Positions 42,794-50,429 of a stretch of DNA of 64,000 bases are shown one piece after another; position 1 is the first letter of the stretch; each line of letters opens with the position of its first letter. Source of the stretch: Selenomonadales bacterium (GTDB lineage Bacteria > Bacillota > Negativicutes > Sporomusales > UBA7701); NCBI GenBank assembly GCA_029975165.1, contig JARKPR010000031.1, positions 62,001-126,000 on the forward strand, given 5' to 3'. The notes beneath the pieces are model-generated. The model was not told the origin of the DNA, made no database searches, and saw only the letters and a program-made list of their open reading frames with translations. The position numbers and the translations under genes were made by a program.

Positions 42794-45031
42794 ATGAGCA
42801 AGAGTATCGACTTGGAACAGGAAGGCATCGAAGTAAAGAAATCGTGCTGTTACTTCTGCCACCAGAACTGCGGGGTGCTGGCCTATGTCAAGGACGGCAG
42901 AGTTCTGGCCATCGAGGGCGACCCCACCTTCCCCACCAACGAAGGGGGGCTGTGCTGCCGCGGCAATATCGCTCTGCAGCACCTCGACCATCCCGCCCGC
43001 ATCAACTATCCGCTGAAACGCGTCGGCAAGCGCGGCGAAGGCAAATGGGAGCAGATCTCCTGGGATCAGGCGTTGGGCGAGATCGCCGCCAGGCTGACGG
43101 CCATCCGCGACCAGCACGGCGCCGAAGCCGTGGCCACGGCCGGCGGCACCTCGCGCACCGACGACTGGGCCCGCCGCCGGTTCATGAACATCTTCGGCAG
43201 CCCGAACTGCTTCCACAACTCCCACCTCTGCTGGATACCCACCTTCATGGTCGAGACGGCCATCTACGGCTGGTGCCCGTTCGACCTCGACCTGGGCACG
43301 AGCCGCTGCCTGGTGCTGTGGGGCCAGAACCCCGGCGCGTCGAGCATGCCGGAGATGCACCACATCCGCGAGCTGCAGGCCAAGGGGCTCAAAATCATCG
43401 TCATCGACCCGCGGTTCACCGAGACGGCCGCCAAGGCCGACCTCTGGCTGCCGCTCAGGCCGGGCTCCGACCTGGCCCTGGCCCTGGCATGGGTCAACGT
43501 CATAATCCACGAGGGCCTGTTCGACCCGGACTTCGTCAACGAATACTGCGAGGGCTTCGGCGAGCTGGCCGACCATGTCGAGCAGTTCACCCCGGAATGG
43601 GCGGCGCCGCTCACCTGGCTGACGCCGGAGCAGATCCGCGAGAGCGCCTACCTGTACGCCACCACCAAGCCCGGCAACATCCAGTGGGGCGTCGCCATCG
43701 ACCAGGTCGGCAAATCGGCCGGCGCGGCCATGCATGCCCGCGCCATCCTGCGGGCCCTGACCGGCAACCTCGACTGTCCCGGCGCCGACCTGCTCACCGG
43801 GCCCAGCCAGGACTCCGTCACCGACGAGGAGATGGAAGCCAACGATATGCTGCCCGCGGCGCAGAAGGCCAAGCAGATCGGCGCCGACAAGTTCAAGTTG
43901 GTCACCTGGCCGGGCTACGGCAAAATCGCCGAGCTCAGCAAAAAGCACTGGGGCAAGGCGCCGACCGCCGAGTGGATGTGCGAGGCCCATCCGCCCAGCG
44001 TCTTCAACGCCATCCTCACCGGCCAGCCGTACCCCGTCAAGGCCCTGCTGGTGGCGGCCACCAACCCCGTCAACTCCTACGGCCAGAGCAAGACCATCCT
44101 CGAAGCCCTGCGGGCGGTCGACTTCATGGTGACCTGCGAGTACTGGATGACCCCGACCGCCGCCCTGTCCGACTACGTGCTGCCGATCGCCGGCGCCCTG
44201 GAGCGGCCGACGATCACCAACTCCTACGGCTGCGCCGATTACCTGCTCGCCTCCCAGCGGGCCATCCAACCGATGTACGAGCGGCGCAACGACTACAACT
44301 TCTGGCGCGACCTCGGCGTCCGCATGGGCCAGGAGGAGCACTGGCCGTGGCAGACGGTCGAGGAAGCGTACCATTACCGCCTTGAGCCGCTCGGCTACGG
44401 CGCCGAGAGCTACGACGAGTTCGTCGAGCTGTACCGCTTCCACTTCCCGGAGCGCGAGTACTACAAGTACAAACGCATCGGCTTCGGCACCCCCTCCGGC
44501 AAGATCGAGCTTTATTCCACCACCCTCAAGGAACTCGGCTACCCGCCGCTGCCCGAATACGTCGGCCCGACCGAAAACGAACTCGACGATCCCGACCTGG
44601 CGGCCAAGTTCCCCTTCGTCCTCACCACCGGTAACGGGTTCATGCCCTTCCACCATTCCGAGCACTTTCAGATCAAGGAACTGCGCTTCCTGCGCCACGA
44701 GCCCCGCGTGGAGATCAACCCGGCCACCGCCGCCGAGCTGTGCATTGAGGAAGGCGACTGGGTGTGGATCGAGACGGCCCGCGGCCGCATCAAGCAAAAG
44801 GCGGCGCTCACCAACGGCGTCCATCCCCACGTCATCGTCACCGAGCGCGGCTGGTGGTTCCCCGAGCGGAGCATGGCCGAGCCCGAGCTGGGCGGCTGCC
44901 TGGAATCCAATACCAACGTGCTGACAAGCGTCGCCGACGAGCACTGCGACCCCCTCAGCGGCACCTGGGCCAACCGCGGCCTGCTCTGCCGGGTGTACAA
45001 AGTGGACGGCGACGCGAAGGGAGGCAAATAA
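42794..45031 (+). CDS. Molybdopterin oxidoreductase, PhsA/PsrA-like catalytic subunit
   Basis: A 745-residue DMSO-reductase-family enzyme. The N-terminal [4Fe-4S] motif is C19-x2-C22-x3-C26-x27-C54. RINYPLKRVGKRGEGKWEQISWDQALGEIA leads into the Mo domains; LCWIPTF near residue 148 holds a candidate Mo-ligand cysteine. The C-terminal molybdopterin dinucleotide-binding domain starts near 610 (FPFVLTTGNGFMPFHHSEH). No twin-arginine signal precedes the Fe-S motif, so it should face the cytoplasm. It is followed by a four-cluster subunit and an NrfD anchor, forming a quinone-linked complex. Substrate unknown. Confidence 0.9.
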   Translation: MSKSIDLEQEGIEVKKSCCYFCHQNCGVLAYVKDGRVLAIEGDPTFPTNEGGLCCRGNIALQHLDHPARINYPLKRVGKRGEGKWEQISWDQALGEIAARLTAIRDQHGAEAVATAGGTSRTDDWARRRFMNIFGSPNCFHNSHLCWIPTFMVETAIYGWCPFDLDLGTSRCLVLWGQNPGASSMPEMHHIRELQAKGLKIIVIDPRFTETAAKADLWLPLRPGSDLALALAWVNVIIHEGLFDPDFVNEYCEGFGELADHVEQFTPEWAAPLTWLTPEQIRESAYLYATTKPGNIQWGVAIDQVGKSAGAAMHARAILRALTGNLDCPGADLLTGPSQDSVTDEEMEANDMLPAAQKAKQIGADKFKLVTWPGYGKIAELSKKHWGKAPTAEWMCEAHPPSVFNAILTGQPYPVKALLVAATNPVNSYGQSKTILEALRAVDFMVTCEYWMTPTAALSDYVLPIAGALERPTITNSYGCADYLLASQRAIQPMYERRNDYNFWRDLGVRMGQEEHWPWQTVEEAYHYRLEPLGYGAESYDEFVELYRFHFPEREYYKYKRIGFGTPSGKIELYSTTLKELGYPPLPEYVGPTENELDDPDLAAKFPFVLTTGNGFMPFHHSEHFQIKELRFLRHEPRVEINPATAAELCIEEGDWVWIETARGRIKQKAALTNGVHPHVIVTERGWWFPERSMAEPELGGCLESNTNVLTSVADEHCDPLSGTWANRGLLCRVYKVDGDAKGGK

Positions 45032-45032
45032 G

Positions 45033-45578
45033 ATGGCGCGCTACGCGATCGTTTTCGATACCCGGCGCTGTATCGGCTGCCATTCGTGCACCGTGGCCTG
45101 CCGGGTGAACAATGAGCTGCCGCTCGACATGATCTACAACCCGGTCACCACCGTCGGCCCCGCCGGCGTATACCCCAACCTGAGCATGGTGCACGTGCCG
45201 CTCATCTGCATGCACTGCGACAACCCGCCGTGCGTCGACGCCTGCCCGACCGGCGCCTCGCAGCGGCGGGACGACGGCATCGTATTTGTCGAGGACAGGA
45301 AATGCGTCGGCTGCCTGGCGTGCGTCATGGCCTGTCCCTACGGCGCCCGCGTCAAGAACCACGCGACCGGCGCGGTGCAGAAATGCGACTTCTGCAAGGA
45401 CCGCGTCGACGCCGGCAAGCTGCCGTACTGCGTGCTGACCTGCCACCAGAAGGCCCGCGTGTTCGGCGACCTCGACGAACCGGCGAGCGAAGTCTGCAAA
45501 CTCGTGAACGGCCAACGGGCGGTCCGCCTCCTGGCGGAGCTGGGCACCGAGCCGTATGCCTTTTACATTTACGGATAG
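45033..45578 (+). CDS. Four-cluster ferredoxin subunit (PhsB/PsrB/NrfC-like)
   Basis: A 181-residue protein with sixteen cysteines in four sets: CIGCHSCTVAC, CMHCDNPPCVDAC, CVGCLACVMAC and CDFC...CVLTC. This is the usual electron wire between a Mo catalytic subunit and an NrfD membrane subunit. It starts 1 bp after the catalytic subunit and ends 13 bp before the NrfD gene. Confidence 0.94.
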   Translation: MARYAIVFDTRRCIGCHSCTVACRVNNELPLDMIYNPVTTVGPAGVYPNLSMVHVPLICMHCDNPPCVDACPTGASQRRDDGIVFVEDRKCVGCLACVMACPYGARVKNHATGAVQKCDFCKDRVDAGKLPYCVLTCHQKARVFGDLDEPASEVCKLVNGQRAVRLLAELGTEPYAFYIYG

Positions 45579-45591
45579 GAGGTGCGGGCAT

Positions 45592-46515
45592 ATGAAAAAC
45601 AAGCATGAAGGCTGGGGCTGGATGCTGGCCGTCGACTTCTTCTTCGCCGGCATGGGCGGCGCGATGCTGGTGATCGCCGGCGCCGCCGACCTGTTCGTCG
45701 GCGAGGGGCGCACCTCGGCGCTCGCAAGCTTCCTCGGGGCCGCGTTCATGGGCCTCGGGTCGGGGCTGCTCATCTTCGAACTCGGCCGCCCCTTCCAGTC
45801 GTGGCGCGTATTCATGAACCCCAAGGCCATCCTCACGGCGGGCGCCTGGACCATGTCGCTGGCCATCGGCGCCGGCTTCGTCTACACCACGTTTTCCTTC
45901 GCCCTCTTCCCCTGGAGCGGCTGGGTGCTTGTCCGCAAGCTCACGGCCGCCTTCCTGATCGTCGCCGGCCTGGTGGTGGCCGCCTACCCCGGCATCCTGC
46001 TGGGCAGGCTCAAAGGCCGCCCGCTGTGGTCCGGCTCGGGGATGACCAGCCTCTTCCTGACCTCGTCGCTGGTCACGGCGTTCGCCGCCCATTACCTGTG
46101 CGGCCTGCTCTACCCGCCGGCAGCCATCGGCGACGTTCTGGCCAAATTCCCGGCGGTCACCGCCGTCCTCCTGGCCGTACAGCTCGTGCTGTGGGTCAGC
46201 TACCTGTGGGTCAAGCACAGCTCGACCGCGGCCGAGACGATCGCCGTCAAGCGCTGGATTTCCGGCGAATATGCCGCCGCCTTCAAGTACGGCTTCATCC
46301 TGGCAGGCACGCTGCTGCCGCTGGCGCTGGCGCTGGCGGACGCGCCGCTCTTCCAGGCCGCGGGCGCCGCGCTGACGCTCGGCGGCGGCCTTGTCATGCG
46401 CCTGCTGGTCATTTACGGCGGCAACGCCGACCGTACCTGGCTGCCGGGCGAGGTCCAGTACCGCTCGCGGCTGCCGCACGGCGACGAGGCGTTCCTGAAG
46501 GCCTGGAACAAATAA
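45592..46515 (+). CDS. NrfD/PsrC-like membrane anchor subunit
   Basis: A 307-residue protein with about eight hydrophobic helices (WMLAVDFFFAGMGGAMLVIAGA at the start). The length fits the NrfD/PsrC quinone-binding family. The ATG at 45592 follows GGAGGTGCGGGC. It would connect the 42794-45578 complex to the menaquinone pool. Confidence 0.9.
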   Translation: MKNKHEGWGWMLAVDFFFAGMGGAMLVIAGAADLFVGEGRTSALASFLGAAFMGLGSGLLIFELGRPFQSWRVFMNPKAILTAGAWTMSLAIGAGFVYTTFSFALFPWSGWVLVRKLTAAFLIVAGLVVAAYPGILLGRLKGRPLWSGSGMTSLFLTSSLVTAFAAHYLCGLLYPPAAIGDVLAKFPAVTAVLLAVQLVLWVSYLWVKHSSTAAETIAVKRWISGEYAAAFKYGFILAGTLLPLALALADAPLFQAAGAALTLGGGLVMRLLVIYGGNADRTWLPGEVQYRSRLPHGDEAFLKAWNK

Positions 46516-46550
46516 AATCGCGGCCCGGAAGCCGCGGCAGGAGACTTGCC

Positions 46551-47843
46551 ATGCAACCGGCCAAAACAACCGCCGCAACAACCCTGCTCAAAGAAACGGA
46601 AAGCCTCTGCCCCGTCTGCCTGCGGACCGTCCCCGCCCGGGTCGTCGGCGAGGGCCGGGCCGTTTACCAGCACAAGGCCTGCCCCGAGCACGGGGCGTTC
46701 AAGACTTACCTGTGGCCGGACATCGACCACTACACCTGGATGGGCTCATTCCAGTTCCCCTGCATCCCGCCCAAGCAGCCGGCCGCGCCGCGGCAGGGCT
46801 GCCCGCGGGACTGCGGGCCGTGCACGTCGCACCGCCGCCAGCCGACGCTGGTCGAGCTCGAGCTCACCCACCGATGCAACCTGCGCTGCCCGGTGTGCTT
46901 CATGGCCGCCAACGCGGCACGGGAGACGCCGCCCGAGCCCGGCCTCGCGGCCATCGAAGCCATGTACCGCGCCATCCTAGCCAGGACCGGGCCGCAGACC
47001 AGCATCCAACTGACCGGCGGCGAACCGACCGTCCGCGAGGATTTGCCGGCTATCGTCCGCCTGGGCCGCGAGATCGGCTTCACCGCCATCGAGGTCAACA
47101 CCAACGGCCTGGCGATCGCCGCCGACCCCGGCTACGCCGCCGTCCTGGCCGCCGCCGGCATCAGCGGCATCTACCTGCAGTTCGACGGCCTCGCCCCGGC
47201 GGTGTACGAAAAGATCCGCGGCGCCGACCTGCTGGCCGTCAAGCGGCGGGCGATCGAGAACTGCCGCGCCGCCGGCGTGCAGGTCGTGCTGGCCATGACC
47301 GTCATCGGCGGCATCAACGAAGACCAGTTGGGGGCGGTGCTCGACTTCGCCCTCGCCAACCGCGACACGGTCGTCGGCATCGCCTACCAGCCGGCCTTCG
47401 GCTCCGGGCGCTTCGAGGTCTCCCCCGCGCGGCGGCTGACGATGGGCGACGTGGCCTTCCTGCTCGCCGAACAGAGCCATGGCCTGCTGGCGCCGTACGA
47501 CCTGTGGCCGCTGGCCTGCGCGCCCCTGTGCGACTGCGCCACCTACCTCGTCGAGGACCGGGGCAAATTCACGCCGCTCACCCGCCTCATCTCGCGGGAG
47601 GAATACACCGCCTGCTACAACCCCGACAGCCCCCAGGGCTCGGTGCTGTGGGACATCGCCGCCGAACGGTTCCCCCAGTGCGGCCAGGGCCTGTCGGTCA
47701 TCGTCATGAACTTCATGGACGCCCTGAGCATCGACCTGGAGCGCCTGCGCGAGTGCAGCATGCTCGTCGCCGGGCCGGAAGGCCGCCTTATCCCGTTTTG
47801 CGCCTACCAGCTGACCGACAGCCACGGCAACAAGCCGAAATAA
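46551..47843 (+). CDS. Radical SAM enzyme with N-terminal Cys-rich domain (Tes/MJ0619-like)
   Basis: A 430-residue protein. The first 100 residues hold paired cysteines (CPVC...C, GCPRDCGPC). The radical SAM motif CNLRCPVC lies near residue 112, followed by QLTGGEPTVREDL. The late NPDSPQGSVLWDIAAERFPQCGQGLSV region is present. This architecture resembles tetraether lipid synthase (Tes) and MJ0619-type methylases. Its place between a Mo-NrfD complex and a second Mo subunit is unusual, and its role is unknown. Confidence 0.8.
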   Translation: MQPAKTTAATTLLKETESLCPVCLRTVPARVVGEGRAVYQHKACPEHGAFKTYLWPDIDHYTWMGSFQFPCIPPKQPAAPRQGCPRDCGPCTSHRRQPTLVELELTHRCNLRCPVCFMAANAARETPPEPGLAAIEAMYRAILARTGPQTSIQLTGGEPTVREDLPAIVRLGREIGFTAIEVNTNGLAIAADPGYAAVLAAAGISGIYLQFDGLAPAVYEKIRGADLLAVKRRAIENCRAAGVQVVLAMTVIGGINEDQLGAVLDFALANRDTVVGIAYQPAFGSGRFEVSPARRLTMGDVAFLLAEQSHGLLAPYDLWPLACAPLCDCATYLVEDRGKFTPLTRLISREEYTACYNPDSPQGSVLWDIAAERFPQCGQGLSVIVMNFMDALSIDLERLRECSMLVAGPEGRLIPFCAYQLTDSHGNKPK

Positions 47844-47860
47844 CCACGCAAGGTGCCGAT

Positions 47861-50044
47861 ATGCCACACGAAAAAACCGTCCGCACCAACTGCCGCTTCT
47901 GCGGCTACCAATGCGGCCTCAAAGCCACCGTCGCCGGCGGCCGGGTCACGGCCGTCGAGCCCGACCCCGGCCAGTACCCCGGCGACGCCGCCATCCAGCG
48001 CAGCTGCCGGCGGTGGCGGCTGGCGCCGGAATTCCTCGACCATCCCCAGCGCATCAACTACCCGCTGAAGCGGGTCGGTGAGCGCGGCAGCGGGCAGTGG
48101 CAGCGGATCACCTGGGAGCAGGCGCTCGACGAAATCGCCGCCAGGCTGGCGGCCCTCAAGGAGCGCCACGGTCCCGAAACGCTGGCCACCTGCATCGGCG
48201 GGCCGCACGCCGTCTACTGGCCGCTGCACCGCTTCCTCAGCCTGTTCGGCAGCCCCAACAACATCGGCATCGGCCAGATCTGCTGGAACCCGGCCACCTG
48301 GGTCAACACCCTGACCTACGGCTGGACGGTCGAGAACGAGCTCGACCCCGGCGCCACCGACTGCGCCCTCTTCTGGGGCACCAACCCGGCCGAGTCGGAC
48401 AACTCCCTGCTGTGGCGCGAGCTGCTGCGCTACCGCCGCACCGGCAAACCGCTCGTCGTCGTCGACCCGCGCCGCTCGCGGACGGCCGAACTGGCCTCCC
48501 TGTGGCTGCCCGTCCGCCCGGGGACGGACGCCGTCCTCGCCCTCGGCCTGCTGCACGTCGTCATTACCGAGCGGCTCTACGACGAAGCGTTCGTCGCCGT
48601 CTGGTGCCACGGCTTCGACCGCCTGGCCGGGCATGTCGCGCCCTACACGCCTGCTTACGTGGCAAGCGTCACCGGCGTGGCGGCCGACGACATCGCCGCC
48701 GCCGCCCGCCTGTACGCCGGCCACGCCCCGGCGGCCATCTTCACCGGCCGGGGCATCGACCAGATCGGCGCCGACAGCATCGCCGTCCACCGCGCGCTGG
48801 CCAGCCTGCGGGCCGTCACCGGCAACCTCGACGTGCCCGGGGCCTCGCACCTCACCGACATGCCCGACTTCATCCCCGAGCTCGACCTCGAGCTGAGCGA
48901 AAGCTTCCCGGCCGCGGCGCGCGCCAGGCAGCTCGGCCGGCTGGGGCTGCAGTCCTACGCAGGCTACGAGCGCGTCAAACAGCTCACGCTCCGCCACGGC
49001 CGGCGCCTGCCGATGCGCTACCTCACCTCCGCCCAGCCCAACCTCGTGTGGCGGGCGATGCTCACCGGCGAGCCTTACCCGGTCCGCTCCCTTATCGTCA
49101 TGGCGACCAACCCGCTCCTCACCCAGGCGGACAGCCGCCTGGTTTACGAAGCGCTCAAAAGCCTCGACCTGCTGGTCGTCCTCGAGCTCTTCCCCACGCC
49201 GACCGCCATGCTGGCCGACTACGTGCTGCCCAGCGCCGGCGCCCTCGAACGGCCGCTGCTCGAGACCAAGGCCGGCACGGCCAACCTCGCCTACGGCGGC
49301 GAGCAGGCCGTCGCGCCCTACTACGAGCGCCGCCCCGACTACGACTTCTGGCGCGGCCTCGGGCTCAGGCTCGGCCAGGCCGACCAGTGGCCATGGGCGG
49401 ATTTTCACGCCGCCCTGGCCGCCAGCCTGGCGCCGACCGGCTGGACGTGGGCCGACTTCTGCGGCACCGGCCTGTATTCGCTGCCGCCCGACTACCGCAA
49501 GCACGAGCAGCTCGACCCGCGCACCGGGCGGCCCGCCGGCTTCGCAACCGCCAGCGGCAAGGTCGAGCTGTACTGCGGCCTGCTCGGCGAGCTTGACGGC
49601 GACCCGCTGCCCGTCCCCCGGGACAAACCGGCGCCAGGCGGGGAATTTCCCCTGTCGCTCATCACCGGGGCACGGGTTCAGCCGTACTTCGCCTCCAGCT
49701 TCCGCCAGTTTCCGGCCCTGCGGGCCGTCCACCCCGAGCCCTGGGCGCAGGTCAGCGCCGCCACGGCCGCCAGGCTCGGCCTCGCGCCGGGCAGCCCGAT
49801 CCTGGTGGCGACGGAACGCGGCCAAGCCCGCTTCATCCTCCAGGTCGCCGTCATGGCCGACGACGTCGTCAGCGTCGAATACGGCTGGTGGTATCCGGAG
49901 CAGGCGGCGGCCGAGCCCGGCCTGGGCGGCCTGTGGACGGCGAACGCCAACATCCTGACCAACGCCGACTACGAAACCAGCGACCCCTTCGTCGGCACCG
50001 CGACCTACAACGGCGTGCCCTGCCGCGTGACGCCGGCCGAATAG
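47861..50044 (+). CDS. Molybdopterin oxidoreductase, second catalytic subunit
   Basis: A 727-residue DMSO-reductase-family protein related to the one at 42794. The [4Fe-4S] motif is C11-x2-C14-x3-C18-x30-C49. ICWNPATW near residue 144 holds the candidate Mo-ligand cysteine. The dinucleotide-binding domain begins near 590 (FPLSLITGARVQPYFASSFRQ). It lacks a Tat signal and its own Fe-S or membrane subunit, so it may share those at 45033-46515 or use a soluble donor. Last gene of the operon. The long upstream open frame in this phase is a shadow. Confidence 0.88.
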   Translation: MPHEKTVRTNCRFCGYQCGLKATVAGGRVTAVEPDPGQYPGDAAIQRSCRRWRLAPEFLDHPQRINYPLKRVGERGSGQWQRITWEQALDEIAARLAALKERHGPETLATCIGGPHAVYWPLHRFLSLFGSPNNIGIGQICWNPATWVNTLTYGWTVENELDPGATDCALFWGTNPAESDNSLLWRELLRYRRTGKPLVVVDPRRSRTAELASLWLPVRPGTDAVLALGLLHVVITERLYDEAFVAVWCHGFDRLAGHVAPYTPAYVASVTGVAADDIAAAARLYAGHAPAAIFTGRGIDQIGADSIAVHRALASLRAVTGNLDVPGASHLTDMPDFIPELDLELSESFPAAARARQLGRLGLQSYAGYERVKQLTLRHGRRLPMRYLTSAQPNLVWRAMLTGEPYPVRSLIVMATNPLLTQADSRLVYEALKSLDLLVVLELFPTPTAMLADYVLPSAGALERPLLETKAGTANLAYGGEQAVAPYYERRPDYDFWRGLGLRLGQADQWPWADFHAALAASLAPTGWTWADFCGTGLYSLPPDYRKHEQLDPRTGRPAGFATASGKVELYCGLLGELDGDPLPVPRDKPAPGGEFPLSLITGARVQPYFASSFRQFPALRAVHPEPWAQVSAATAARLGLAPGSPILVATERGQARFILQVAVMADDVVSVEYGWWYPEQAAAEPGLGGLWTANANILTNADYETSDPFVGTATYNGVPCRVTPAE

Positions 50045-50050
50045 GGTCTC

Positions 50051-50080
50051 AAAATGACACTGCCATCGCAAAAGCGGATT
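50051..50080 (+). promoter_or_regulatory. Shared upstream activating element before the third molybdoenzyme (UAS3)
   Basis: The block reads AAAATGACACTG, CCA, TCGCAAAAGCGGATT. It begins only 7 bp after the stop of the preceding molybdoenzyme gene and about 150-175 bp before the P3 promoter. Confidence 0.82.
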
Positions 50081-50227
50081 AGCCCCAATCGGCGGCGGCG
50101 AGCCTTTCTGTGAACCCGTAACCATGATTTTCCCATCCCAAAAAGAGATAGGGCCGCGTGTCCGCCTGACGGCGGCGGGGAACGGGCAACCCCGGCGCAG
50201 AGCCATTTCCGGGAAATTCCCGGCAAC

Positions 50228-50243
50228 TGGCACGCATATTGCA
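50228..50243 (+). promoter_or_regulatory. Sigma-54 promoter P3 (third molybdoenzyme)
   Basis: TGGCAC-N5-TTGCA with exact spacing, followed by a 186-bp leader before the GTG start at 50430. Apart from the shared element and this promoter, I see nothing else in 50045-50429. Confidence 0.85.
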
Positions 50244-50429
50244 TGTTTTTGCTTTTGGTGCGGCAATATCCGGTTTTTAGTCAATGCCTCACGTTCATAG
50301 AGCGTAGCCGGTTCAAAAAACAAGCCCAGGGTCGTTCGATTGCCCGAAGGAGGTGTTTGGGTAAAGGAACAGACCGGTCGATGAAGGTGCGTCTTAGAAA
50401 ACAAGTTTCTTGAAAGGGTTGGTGAGATC

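Noticed and set aside
46712-47860. Upstream extension of the second molybdoenzyme frame
   Set aside because: It overlaps the radical SAM gene out of phase and has shadow composition; the Fe-S motif starts right after ATG 47861.
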